Counted from the stretch's first letter, positions 1-7,346 are shown. The stretch: DNA of 7,433 nt from Angelakisella sp. (GCA_020024515.1 JAHHTR010000104.1:1-7433), one strand, 5' to 3'. Notes: a model not told the origin generated them from the letters alone. Translations and numbers: made by a program.

Positions 1-72
<72 letters not shown>

Positions 73-104
73 GTATTTTATTGTGTACCACTCATTGCTC
101 TCTT

Positions 105-133
105 AGTATAACATTAATTATTTTAATTGTCAA
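105..133 (-). promoter_or_regulatory. Sigma-A promoter of the tRNA-fMet gene
   Basis: On the minus strand a perfect -35 TTGACA (133-128) is followed by a 17-base spacer and -10 TATACT (110-105, five of six consensus bases). Transcription should begin near 98, giving a leader of about 26 bases before the mature tRNA 5' end at 72. Near-consensus promoters of this kind are usual for stable RNA genes. The surrounding 73-190 segment is almost pure A/T and shows no other gene. Confidence 0.85.
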
Positions 134-190
134 GCTTTTTTTAATCTTTTTATTAATTTTTTTTAAATAATTAAATTTACTATAAAAAAA

Positions 191-1345
191 TTAACACACA
201 ACAAAATTTTTATATCTTTTGCTTATATTAAAATAAAGATTCTCAAAAATATCATTTGTTTTAAATTCATATCCTATTTCAGATTTATATAGCCCAAATA
301 GACGACAATCGGCAGTGCCATAATCAAGTACAGCTAAATCCCAATGATGTTGTGATAAATGTTTGCTAAATCCATTTTTGGCAACCTCGTATGGTGATAA
401 GTCATTTAAAAAATCATATTTTTTGTGTACATCAAGTATAATTTGATTTTTGGGGTATAAGTGAAAATATGTTTTTAGAACCAAGTGATTTCCATATTTA
501 TTAAATGATTCGGTATGTTTGGTTTTATCATTTGCCATAACAATTGCATCTTTTAGTAAAAGTGTGTTTAAAATATGCACACCGTGTCCATATTCGCCAT
601 TTTCATCATGTCCGATAATAATCAATGGTTTTGTACGGCGTATAGTTTCTATTTGATAATTCAGTAAGTCCTGTGTATTGTATAGTATTTTTGCATGTTC
701 CAAACTGCGTGTATATAAATCGGGGAAATCAGGGATAATAGGGTAGGCACATACGCCCATCTCCCATAGTCCGTTTAATAATTCATGTGGTCGGTCAACA
801 GTGTTCCAGTGGTTTGTCATATATGCGATTTGTATTTTTTTTCCACGTCCGGCATATTCGGATATTAATGCTCCCATATATAATGTATCATCATCAGAAT
901 GTGTTGGAAAGGCTAAAATATCACATCTTGAATATGGTTTTTGCCAATTTTGTACATCTTTGGGTAATTTACCGTCACTGTAAAAAAATATATCTGCAAT
1001 AGAATTTTTTTTGAGTTGTGTAATATTAATATAGTCAGCAGTATTATCAAGTTTTATCAGCTCATGTAAAAAACCATTTTCACCACAAATAATTTTTTGA
1101 TTATTAAATTCAATAGTATATGTTTTAGGAGGCTTATTCCATAAAATATATATATATTTTATATTGTTGCTATCAGAATTTATTTCCAAATTATCTGTAT
1201 TATCAAAGTTATGGTAAGTATAAATATTATTATCTGTAATTTTTGAAATAACATTATTATCAACAGAATTTATTTTAATATTTATTAATTCAGCACTATT
1301 TTCTTGTGCAAATGCTGTAAAAGTTATAGATAATATAAATACCAC
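191..1345 (-). CDS. Secreted PIG-L/LmbE-family N-deacetylase
   Basis: Likely a zinc-dependent deacetylase that removes an acetyl group from an N-acetylated amino sugar outside the membrane; the substrate cannot be read from sequence. Numbering from the GTG at 1345 (384 aa), the catalytic domain starts near residue 141. It has H149-S-D151-D152-D, the variant of the family's HPDDE motif, and later GHDENGEYGHGVH (245-257), whose H254xxH257 supplies the other zinc/catalytic histidines. Residues about 17-135 precede it and look like a beta-rich, discoidin-like module ending in LPKDVQNW. The N-terminus is a hydrophobic signal peptide ending AFA|QE. The listed GTG is the first conventional start, but it has no ribosome binding site and lacks the basic n-region. 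The frame continues upstream to ATA (1366) or ATT (1369), just after AGGAGGG, and that start gives a complete KR-containing signal peptide of 391-392 aa in total. This is the last gene of the operon. Confidence 0.88.
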   Translation of the reverse strand: MVFILSITFTAFAQENSAELINIKINSVDNNVISKITDNNIYTYHNFDNTDNLEINSDSNNIKYIYILWNKPPKTYTIEFNNQKIICGENGFLHELIKLDNTADYINITQLKKNSIADIFFYSDGKLPKDVQNWQKPYSRCDILAFPTHSDDDTLYMGALISEYAGRGKKIQIAYMTNHWNTVDRPHELLNGLWEMGVCAYPIIPDFPDLYTRSLEHAKILYNTQDLLNYQIETIRRTKPLIIIGHDENGEYGHGVHILNTLLLKDAIVMANDKTKHTESFNKYGNHLVLKTYFHLYPKNQIILDVHKKYDFLNDLSPYEVAKNGFSKHLSQHHWDLAVLDYGTADCRLFGLYKSEIGYEFKTNDIFENLYFNISKRYKNFVVC

Positions 1346-1363
1346 GAAAAGAAGTATTCTTTT

Positions 1364-1380
1364 TATAATAAAACCCTCCT
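1364..1380 (-). promoter_or_regulatory. Strong Shine-Dalgarno feeding a non-AUG start (ATA or ATT)
   Basis: Minus strand AGGAGGG (1380-1374) is an excellent ribosome binding site, but no ATG, GTG or TTG lies within normal distance. The in-frame codons that follow are ATT (1369-1367) and ATA (1366-1364), then AAA AGA. Eight bases separate AGGAGG from ATA, an ideal spacing, and initiation there would give (M)KRILLFVVF, a textbook signal-peptide start. The first conventional codon, GTG at 1345, lies 28 bases beyond the site. Either a rare isoleucine-type start codon is used, or an ATG has mutated or been misread. Confidence 0.6.
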
Positions 1381-1391
1381 GTATTTAATTT

Positions 1392-2492
1392 TTATATGTG
1401 TTTCATACTTATGATTTTCCAAGTATTATTGTGTTGCGCCCAGTATAACCTGTAATTAAATCGAAAAATTTTTTCTATTCCGTTATATGCAACAATGTGA
1501 TATTCAGCTGACGCATCACAGCTATATGATTTTGGTGAATACATTGTGAAATTATCTATTTTAATATTTTCAAATTCAGATGTATTATATACTTCACCCC
1601 ATTTATTGGTAAAAGAAGCCAAAGTTTTATATAATTCTGTTTGTGGGTATATATATGATAAAGTTTTTTGTCCTTTAATACTTCTACCTGAGATATATGG
1701 CATATAGTTTTTGATAAAATCTTCTGTTAAACGAATAATATCATTATTTATATCTTGTGGTATGGGGTGCTTTATTTTTATGTCAAATTTACCTTCTCCC
1801 CATATAATATCACACATTTGTTCATCACTGTTGATCGCATAAATACTATTTATAGGCGCAAATGTTTCAATTTTATATTGAATTGTGTTATAAACAGGCT
1901 CTTTTAGTATCTCAAAGGCTGTTTCGGAATATATAGTGTTTGAATTATTTTTTTTATTAATACTTATGTTATCAATAACAATATCGCAATTTTCCGGTGC
2001 GGTAATATTATATGTATATATAGGGAAGTGTTCAAGACTTTTTATTATATATTCATCAAAATTATATTTACTTTTATTACCGTTTTTTTGTAATGTGAGT
2101 TTAGATATTTTTTTATTGTCATTTATGATGGCATATTCTATTTCGTTACCGTTTGAATTTGTTTCATAGGAGAAAATCTTATCTGCTTTAATAATATCAG
2201 CTATGTTATGGCAAAATAAATTCGGATAGGGTAGGGTATCTATATAGTCTTGTGATAGTTCTGCTATTCTTTCAATGTTTTTGGTTTTGTAGTAACTCAG
2301 TACAGTATCATTGATTTTTTGCGGTGAATATTCTTCGTTTTCTGCAAGATATTTCCATAGGCTGATTGAAAGAAAAGCAGAAATAATAAGCACAATAACA
2401 AATATAATTAGCCAAATTCGTGCAAAAGTGAATATTTTTTTATGATAGTTTCTATTGCTTCCACTCTCACTTTTATTGTTACTTTCTAGCAT
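1392..2492 (-). CDS. Membrane-anchored extracytoplasmic protein of unknown function, NTF2-like C-terminus
   Basis: I do not recognise a named family. The 366-residue product has a short polar, basic cytoplasmic head (residues 1-22, ending in HKK), one membrane helix at about 23-47, and a large hydrophilic remainder that should face outside (positive-inside rule). Just after the helix lies a short helical stretch (about 58-85, VLSYYKTKNIERIAELS). The last ~110 residues (from about 255) begin with an amphipathic helix containing FIKNYM and end in alternating strands closing with YRLYWAQHNNTWKIISMKHI. That helix-then-curved-sheet order is typical of NTF2/SnoaL-like domains; this is pattern recognition, not a search result. 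The start is an ATG with AAAGGA seven bases upstream. It lies 21 bases after the fusion glycosyltransferase gene and just ahead of the deacetylase gene, so it is co-transcribed with both. It could be a scaffold, accessory subunit or glycan-binding partner. No catalytic motif is evident. Confidence 0.8.
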   Translation of the reverse strand: MLESNNKSESGSNRNYHKKIFTFARIWLIIFVIVLIISAFLSISLWKYLAENEEYSPQKINDTVLSYYKTKNIERIAELSQDYIDTLPYPNLFCHNIADIIKADKIFSYETNSNGNEIEYAIINDNKKISKLTLQKNGNKSKYNFDEYIIKSLEHFPIYTYNITAPENCDIVIDNISINKKNNSNTIYSETAFEILKEPVYNTIQYKIETFAPINSIYAINSDEQMCDIIWGEGKFDIKIKHPIPQDINNDIIRLTEDFIKNYMPYISGRSIKGQKTLSYIYPQTELYKTLASFTNKWGEVYNTSEFENIKIDNFTMYSPKSYSCDASAEYHIVAYNGIEKIFRFNYRLYWAQHNNTWKIISMKHI

Positions 2493-2513
2493 AATTAAAT
2501 CCTTTCAAGATAA

Positions 2514-4580
2514 TTATTTTATGATAAATGCAGTAGGAATAGGACGTTCACCAACTGCCGAAGATAAAGAATTTATCATTTTTCCATTGTGGAAAAGCAT
2601 TGATGAAGATCCGCCGTCTAGGTTACCGGCAGTTACCGCTCCATATTCAAGCATAATCTGTGCCAGGTCGTTAAAAGTAGCGCCAAGACTATGTGGTTGT
2701 CTGCCATCAATTACAAGTATAAGTATCGTACCATCGGCACGCTGTCCTATCGCTGTTCGTGGGTTTAGTCCGCCACCTGAACCAAGTTGTGGTACTTTTT
2801 CTCCGTTTTTTAGTAGTACCGGCCCAAATGTTACAGCATCTCGTACTCCTATTTTTAATGCTTGCTCTGCTGTTATATTTTCGCAAACCAATCGGTTTTC
2901 TTTATCAAACCCGATTAATGTTGTATATTCCGAAGCAGTATTGCTTAACAATTTTCCGTTGGCAATAACTATACCTTTGGGCATACCACCTGTACCAAAA
3001 CCGTTTTCATCAAAGAAAGCGCCACCATTAAAGGCAGCTGTAACATTTAGTTCTTTTTGTACTTCGCTGAGAAGTTTACCGCGACTTTTATGGGAAAATT
3101 CAGGAATTGTGTACAGAGATATTCTCGATGGGTCTTTTATTATCATAATTTTACCCATATATGTACTGCCTGTTACGTTTTCAATAATTATGTCAGATTT
3201 TTCTTTATCAGAAATATTATCTTTTGGGTTAATATCTATTTTTGTATTGTTCATAGAATCAATATATGCATTAATTTGTTTTTGATTACCGACAGTCATT
3301 TCTTTTATTTTATCTTTTGAAAAATATATATTTGGTATAAATTTTAATGCGCTAGTTTCCATAAAAGTATTAACAAGCAAATTTTTATATTCTTGCGAAG
3401 GTCCAAAGAAAACAGTTGTTACCAATGAAGTAATCAGTATAAGACAACATAATGCAGTAAAAATAATGCTGAGTACAGTGTGGTATATGCCCTTTATAAT
3501 TCTTTTCATATTAGTTTTTTTATCTTTCTTTGAGAATACCCATTTATCTTGAATTTTATAACTGCAAAAAAATAAGAAAATATCAACAAGGATTTTCCAA
3601 AGAGTAGCTAATGAAGAAGTACATAAAAATGAAATTCCGCTTACTAACAGTGAAGATACAAGCATTTGTATTATACATAATGTATAGTATTTTGCTATTG
3701 TTTTCGGTAAATTATTATTGTTATTGAATACTAAATTTTTATTGGCAAAAAAGTTAAACAGTGAGGAAGAAATTCTGGCAATAACAGTTGATGTAAGGAT
3801 TTTAGTAGCTGTTGAAGAAATAGGCAATAGATACATCAAAAGAGTAAATAGAAGAATATCGATTAAAAATGATATTCCCGAAGAAAATATAAATTTAAGA
3901 AGTCGTTTGTATATCATATATGAGTCACGTAATGGATGAAAATGTGTTGCCTTGTTTCCTTCAATATATACAGTATCTATAAGAACTTCTTTAATTTTAA
4001 TATTATTTTCTTTACAGTCAATCAACATATTTGTTTCATACTCAAATCTGTCTCCGACGGTGCTGATAAAGATTTTTATTAAATTTTCTGACATAGCGCG
4101 CAGACCTGTTTGTGTATCACTAATTTTCAGTCCACATGCAAATTGAAAGATTTTTGATGTTATTTTATTGCCACATTTACTTTTAAAAGGAACATTTGGA
4201 CTGTTAAAATTTCGTGTGCCCAAAATAAGTTTATCTATATTATTTAGAAGTGCATTTGCACAATTTACAACATCTTTTATTGTGTGTTGTCCGTCATCAT
4301 CAAGTGTTATAATCCCCACATTGTCACAAGGATTTTCAAGAAAATATGCCATTGCGGTTTTTATACCCTTGCCTTTGCCAAAGTTTTTTTGATGCGTTAG
4401 TATAACACAGCCGTATTCGCTTTCCAATTTTTGAAAAATATAGTTACAATCCGAATTACTGCCGTCATTTACAACAATAATTTTTTCAAAATCGGTTTCT
4501 TTTAATTCTGATACGACTTTTAAAATCTTTTCATTGGGATTTAAAGTGGGTATTACAGCAGTTACTTTCAATTTGCTCAC
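2514..4580 (-). CDS. Fusion of family-2 glycosyltransferase, GtrA-like membrane domain and NAGPA-type phosphodiester glycosidase
   Basis: This 688-residue protein has three parts. Residues 1-225 are a cytoplasmic GT-A glycosyltransferase of the polyprenyl-phosphate sugar transferase type: VIPTLNP (9-15), VVNDGS (36-41), NFGKGKG (66-72), DDDGQH (94-99, the metal-binding DxD), GTRNF (121-125) and DTQTGLRA (155-162). Residues about 228-350 form a GtrA-like domain of four helices with two NF/K-x-W/L-VF endings (ANKNLVF at 279-285, QDKWVF at 344-349). A fifth helix (about 364-392) then leads outside to a phosphodiester glycosidase domain with NGGAFF (518-523), NPRTAIGQ (606-613), DGRQ (625-628), NLDGGSSS (653-660) and ERPIPTAF (678-685). 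The first part likely charges undecaprenyl phosphate with a sugar, the second may help flip it, and the last may cut a sugar-1-phosphodiester outside. The GTG start at 4580 gives MSKLKV; its ribosome binding site is weak (AAAGAG), and TTG at 4571 is an alternative. First gene of the operon. Confidence 0.9.
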   Translation of the reverse strand: MSKLKVTAVIPTLNPNEKILKVVSELKETDFEKIIVVNDGSNSDCNYIFQKLESEYGCVILTHQKNFGKGKGIKTAMAYFLENPCDNVGIITLDDDGQHTIKDVVNCANALLNNIDKLILGTRNFNSPNVPFKSKCGNKITSKIFQFACGLKISDTQTGLRAMSENLIKIFISTVGDRFEYETNMLIDCKENNIKIKEVLIDTVYIEGNKATHFHPLRDSYMIYKRLLKFIFSSGISFLIDILLFTLLMYLLPISSTATKILTSTVIARISSSLFNFFANKNLVFNNNNNLPKTIAKYYTLCIIQMLVSSLLVSGISFLCTSSLATLWKILVDIFLFFCSYKIQDKWVFSKKDKKTNMKRIIKGIYHTVLSIIFTALCCLILITSLVTTVFFGPSQEYKNLLVNTFMETSALKFIPNIYFSKDKIKEMTVGNQKQINAYIDSMNNTKIDINPKDNISDKEKSDIIIENVTGSTYMGKIMIIKDPSRISLYTIPEFSHKSRGKLLSEVQKELNVTAAFNGGAFFDENGFGTGGMPKGIVIANGKLLSNTASEYTTLIGFDKENRLVCENITAEQALKIGVRDAVTFGPVLLKNGEKVPQLGSGGGLNPRTAIGQRADGTILILVIDGRQPHSLGATFNDLAQIMLEYGAVTAGNLDGGSSSMLFHNGKMINSLSSAVGERPIPTAFIIK

Positions 4581-4621
4581 TCTTTCATTTTTGTTTAGTT
4601 AAATTTTACTGTGCTGAGAAT

Positions 4622-4650
4622 ATTATATAAGTTATTCAAAATAATGTCAA
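4622..4650 (-). promoter_or_regulatory. Perfect-consensus sigma-A promoter of the surface-glycan operon
   Basis: On the minus strand, -35 TTGACA (4650-4645) and -10 TATAAT (4627-4622) both match consensus exactly and are separated by the optimal 17 bases. Transcription should start near 4615, leaving a leader of roughly 35 bases before the GTG at 4580. No operator-like palindrome overlaps it, and the copper operator lies 70 bases away. The operon may therefore be transcribed strongly and constitutively, with the weak start-site context of its first gene limiting translation. Confidence 0.8.
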
Positions 4651-4695
4651 TATTTATAAAATTCGTATTATTTAGTAATACTATACATTTACCTA

Positions 4696-4723
4696 TTGAC
4701 AAATATATATAATGTGGTAATAT
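4696..4723 (+). promoter_or_regulatory. copA-csoR promoter (extended -10)
   Basis: A perfect -35 TTGACA (4696-4701) is followed by a 16-base spacer and -10 TAATAT (4718-4723), preceded by TGG (4715-4717), which makes an extended -10 element. TATAAA at 4721-4726 with a 19-base spacer is a less likely alternative. The predicted start, near 4730, falls inside the copper operator, so a repressor bound there would block polymerase. Confidence 0.7.
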
Positions 4724-4752
4724 AAATATACCCTACTGGGGTATATTTATAT
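4720..4752. promoter_or_regulatory. CsoR operator (copper-responsive palindrome)
   Basis: A perfect inverted repeat with 14-bp arms (4720-4733 and 4739-4752) surrounds a 5-base centre. Its core, TACCCTACTGGGGTA (4729-4743), matches the known CsoR box, a GC-rich C-run/G-run centre flanked by A/T. It overlaps the -10 element and presumed start site of copA. The expected behaviour is that apo-CsoR binds and represses, and that Cu(I) binding releases it. The AT flanks extend the symmetry beyond the usual core, which could fit a pair of CsoR tetramers. Confidence 0.88.
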
Positions 4753-4775
4753 AAGGGTGTAATAAGGAGGTAAAA

Positions 4776-7025
4776 ATGAAGACAGAAATATATGATATTA
4801 CAGGAATGCACTGTGCGGCATGTTCTACCGCAGTTGAAAAAGTTACACAAAAACTATCTGGAGTAGAGACAAGTGAGGTAAACTTACCTATGAATAGATT
4901 GACAATTACTTATGATGAAAATCAAGTGACACCCGAAATGATTACAAAGAAAATAGAAAAAGCGGGTTTTGGTGCAAATATACACATTGATGATGACAGC
5001 ACTCAAAAAACGGATAGTGTAGAAAAAATTAATGGAGAAACAGATTATTTTAAGTGGAAACTGATAGTTGCTGTTATTATGTCTGTTTTACTTTTGTATA
5101 TATCAATGGGACAAATGCTGTTTAAGAATATCTATGTTCCAGATATTTTTTCCATGGATACCCACCCTGTAAACTTTGCTTTATTGCAACTGTTAATAAC
5201 AATACCAATATTAATAATAGGTAAAAATTTCTTTATTAATGGTTATAAATCACTTTTTTATGGCAATCCGAATATGGACACACTTGTTGCGGTAAGTGCA
5301 ACAGCATCGTTTATTTACAGTATAATTATGACGTTTTTAATTACAGATAATATGCACAATGTTCATAATTTATATTACGAGTCTGCGGGTATAGTTGTTG
5401 CGCTTGTGCTTGTTGGTAAGTATATGGAGCAGAACAGCAAAGAAAAGACAAAGAGTGCAATAACAAAATTAATACAGCTTTCACCTGATACAGCTATTGT
5501 TATAATGTCAAATGGTGAGCAAAAGGAAGTCCCAACAAAAGAAGTAAAAGTAGGAGATATATTACTAATTAAATCAGGGGCAAAAATACCCCTTGACGGT
5601 ATAGTTACAGAAGGCAGCGGAAGTGTAAATGAGGCTATGATAACAGGTGAAAGCTTGCCGATAGAGAAAACTATTGACAGTGCAGTTATCGGTGGCAGTG
5701 TTTCACTTGACGGAACTTTTTATGTAAGAGTAACAGCAGAATACAAAAATTCGGCGCTTGCAAAAATAATAAAATTTGTTGAAGACGCACAAGGTAAAAA
5801 AGCACCTATTGCAAAAGTTGCCGATAAAGTGGCGGGAGTATTTGTTCCGATTGTAATGGTTATTGCATTAGTTGCTTTTGTTGTGTGGTTAATTTTGGGA
5901 TATCCGCTTTCTTTTGCAATAAAGATATTTACATCTGTACTTGTTATAGCATGTCCATGTGCTATGGGACTTGCAACGCCTACTGCTATAATAGTAGGAA
6001 CAGGATTGGGTGCATCAAAGGGTATACTGATACGCAATGGTGAAGTTTTGGAAACAACACACAAAACACAGGTAGCTGTTTTTGATAAGACAGGTACTAT
6101 CACACAAGGCAGACCTATCGTAACAGATATAATTACCTATAACGGAGAAAATGAAAACAGCATTTTGATGTTATCCGCAAGTTTGGAAAAATTATCGAAC
6201 CACCCACTTTCAAGAGCTATCTGTAATGAGGCAGAAAGCAAAAATTTAGATGCAAATTACACTGCAAGAACTTTTGAAACAATATCCGGTATGGGATTAA
6301 AAGCTACACTTTTGACAAATGAAGTAGTTTTAATTGGTAATATAAAATTGTTTGAAAAAGAGAATATAGATATCAGTAACATAAAAGCAGATATAGACAG
6401 AATAACAAACGAGGGTAAAACACCTGTAATTATTGCTAAAAACAATATTGTAATAAGCATTATCGCAATAGCTGATACTATAAAAGAAGATGCTGTTGAA
6501 ACAATAGAAAAACTGAAAAAGATGGGTATCAAGACAGTTATGCTTACAGGTGACAACCAAAAAACTGCAAATTTGATTGCGCAAAAAGTTGGTGTTGATA
6601 TGGTTTTTGCAGAAGTCCTGCCAACACAAAAAGCAGATGTTGTAAAATCTTTGCAAGATGAAGGAAAGGTGGTAATGATGATAGGTGACGGTATAAATGA
6701 CGCACCTGCTCTTACACAGGCTGATATTGGTTGTGCAATAGGTAATGGCAGTGATATTGCAATAGAGTCTGCACAAATAGTATTAATGCGAGATAATTTA
6801 GACGATGTGTGCAAAGCAATACAATTAAGTAATTACACAATAAGAAACATAAAACAAAATCTATTCTGGGCATTTTTCTATAATGTGCTTGGAATACCTG
6901 TTGCTTGTGGTATTCTTTATCCATTCGGTATTTTACTTTCACCTATGATAGGCGGACTTGCAATGTCGATAAGCTCATTGTTTGTTGTAAGTAATGCATT
7001 GAGACTTAGGGGGAAAAAACTGTGA
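4776..7025 (+). CDS. copA: Cu(I)-exporting P1B-1-type ATPase CopA
   Basis: An integral-membrane pump that uses ATP to move Cu(I) out of the cytoplasm. The 749-residue protein starts with one heavy-metal-associated domain (about 3-68) carrying GMHCAAC (Cys13, Cys16). Four helices follow between 92 and 218, then the actuator domain with TGES (290-293), and helices at 352-374 and 380-402. The second of these holds the copper-binding CPC (393-395). The phosphorylated aspartate is D437 in DKTGT, followed by the HP motif (H476-P477), TGDN (591-594) and GDGIND (637-642). The last two helices carry YN (702-703) and MSISS (730-734), the residues that with CPC mark the Cu(I) subgroup rather than the zinc/cadmium subgroup. 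Length is normal for a single-HMA bacterial CopA. ATG at 4776 sits five bases after AGGAGG. The gene follows the CsoR operator directly and overlaps csoR at its end. Confidence 0.97.
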   Translation: MKTEIYDITGMHCAACSTAVEKVTQKLSGVETSEVNLPMNRLTITYDENQVTPEMITKKIEKAGFGANIHIDDDSTQKTDSVEKINGETDYFKWKLIVAVIMSVLLLYISMGQMLFKNIYVPDIFSMDTHPVNFALLQLLITIPILIIGKNFFINGYKSLFYGNPNMDTLVAVSATASFIYSIIMTFLITDNMHNVHNLYYESAGIVVALVLVGKYMEQNSKEKTKSAITKLIQLSPDTAIVIMSNGEQKEVPTKEVKVGDILLIKSGAKIPLDGIVTEGSGSVNEAMITGESLPIEKTIDSAVIGGSVSLDGTFYVRVTAEYKNSALAKIIKFVEDAQGKKAPIAKVADKVAGVFVPIVMVIALVAFVVWLILGYPLSFAIKIFTSVLVIACPCAMGLATPTAIIVGTGLGASKGILIRNGEVLETTHKTQVAVFDKTGTITQGRPIVTDIITYNGENENSILMLSASLEKLSNHPLSRAICNEAESKNLDANYTARTFETISGMGLKATLLTNEVVLIGNIKLFEKENIDISNIKADIDRITNEGKTPVIIAKNNIVISIIAIADTIKEDAVETIEKLKKMGIKTVMLTGDNQKTANLIAQKVGVDMVFAEVLPTQKADVVKSLQDEGKVVMMIGDGINDAPALTQADIGCAIGNGSDIAIESAQIVLMRDNLDDVCKAIQLSNYTIRNIKQNLFWAFFYNVLGIPVACGILYPFGILLSPMIGGLAMSISSLFVVSNALRLRGKKL

Positions 7026-7324
7026 GTGAAAAATGTTGTTGTTCTCATAAGTCAAAACATCGTTCCGAAAATGAGATAAAAGCACTTAATAATCGATTAA
7101 AGAGAATAGAGGGGCAAGTTAGAGGAGTACAAAAAATGTTGCTTAATGATGCGTATTGTACAGATATTTTGATACAAGTATCAGCTATTCAGTCGGCACT
7201 CAATTCTTTTAATAAAGAATTATTGGAGCAACATCTTCGTACTTGTGTTGTAGAAGATATAAAAAACGGTGATGAAGAAGTGATATCAGATTTAATGGAA
7301 ACTATACGTAAACTTATGAAGTAA
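7022..7324 (+). CDS. csoR: Copper-sensing transcriptional repressor CsoR
   Basis: A 100-residue all-helical repressor of the CsoR/RcnR family, shown by NRLKRIEGQVRGV (24-36) and the Cu(I) ligand set C46, H71 and C75 (the C-H-C pattern of copper sensors; Ni/Co sensors use other ligands). Y45 before the first cysteine, and D90 aligning by memory with the second-shell glutamate of B. subtilis CsoR, also fit. It works as a dimer of dimers that leaves DNA on binding Cu(I). The GTG start overlaps the copA stop by four bases (GTGA) and has AGGGGG eight bases upstream, so translation is probably coupled. With the operator at 4720-4752 it forms an autoregulatory loop. Unusual points are its position after copA and a Cys/His-rich N-terminus, KCCCSHKSKH (4-13), which could be an accessory metal site. 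Confidence 0.95.
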   Translation: MSEKCCCSHKSKHRSENEIKALNNRLKRIEGQVRGVQKMLLNDAYCTDILIQVSAIQSALNSFNKELLEQHLRTCVVEDIKNGDEEVISDLMETIRKLMK

Positions 7325-7346
7325 AATTAAATAAAAGATACTAAAA

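Noticed and set aside
153..194. Inverted repeat with 11-bp arms (184-194 and 153-163) after the deacetylase stop codon, as a possible terminator
   Set aside because: The stem is made only of A/T pairs and has a 20-base interior, and no clear U-run follows on the minus strand. It may be chance in A/T-rich DNA. I see no convincing terminator between the operon and the tRNA.
2455..3285. A long plus-strand open frame (276 codons) with a hydrophobic start
   Set aside because: It lies antisense to the phosphodiester glycosidase domain, whose motifs are unmistakable. It has no ribosome binding site, and its Ser/Pro/Ile-rich composition is that of a mirror frame.
3507..3533. Possible internal translation start at M358 giving a separate glycosidase
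   Set aside because: The ATG is in frame, but I see no Shine-Dalgarno within normal distance; the nearest purine-rich stretch (AAAGAAAG) is about 15 bases away and weak.
4708..4713. A perfect TATAAT on the plus strand upstream of copA
   Set aside because: It is only six bases after the TTGACA at 4696 and has no -35-like element at the correct distance. The extended -10 at 4715-4723 fits better.
6257..6814. Minus-strand open frames of 185 and 148 codons inside copA
   Set aside because: They are antisense to the ATP-binding domain of CopA, have no ribosome binding sites and no recognisable motifs.
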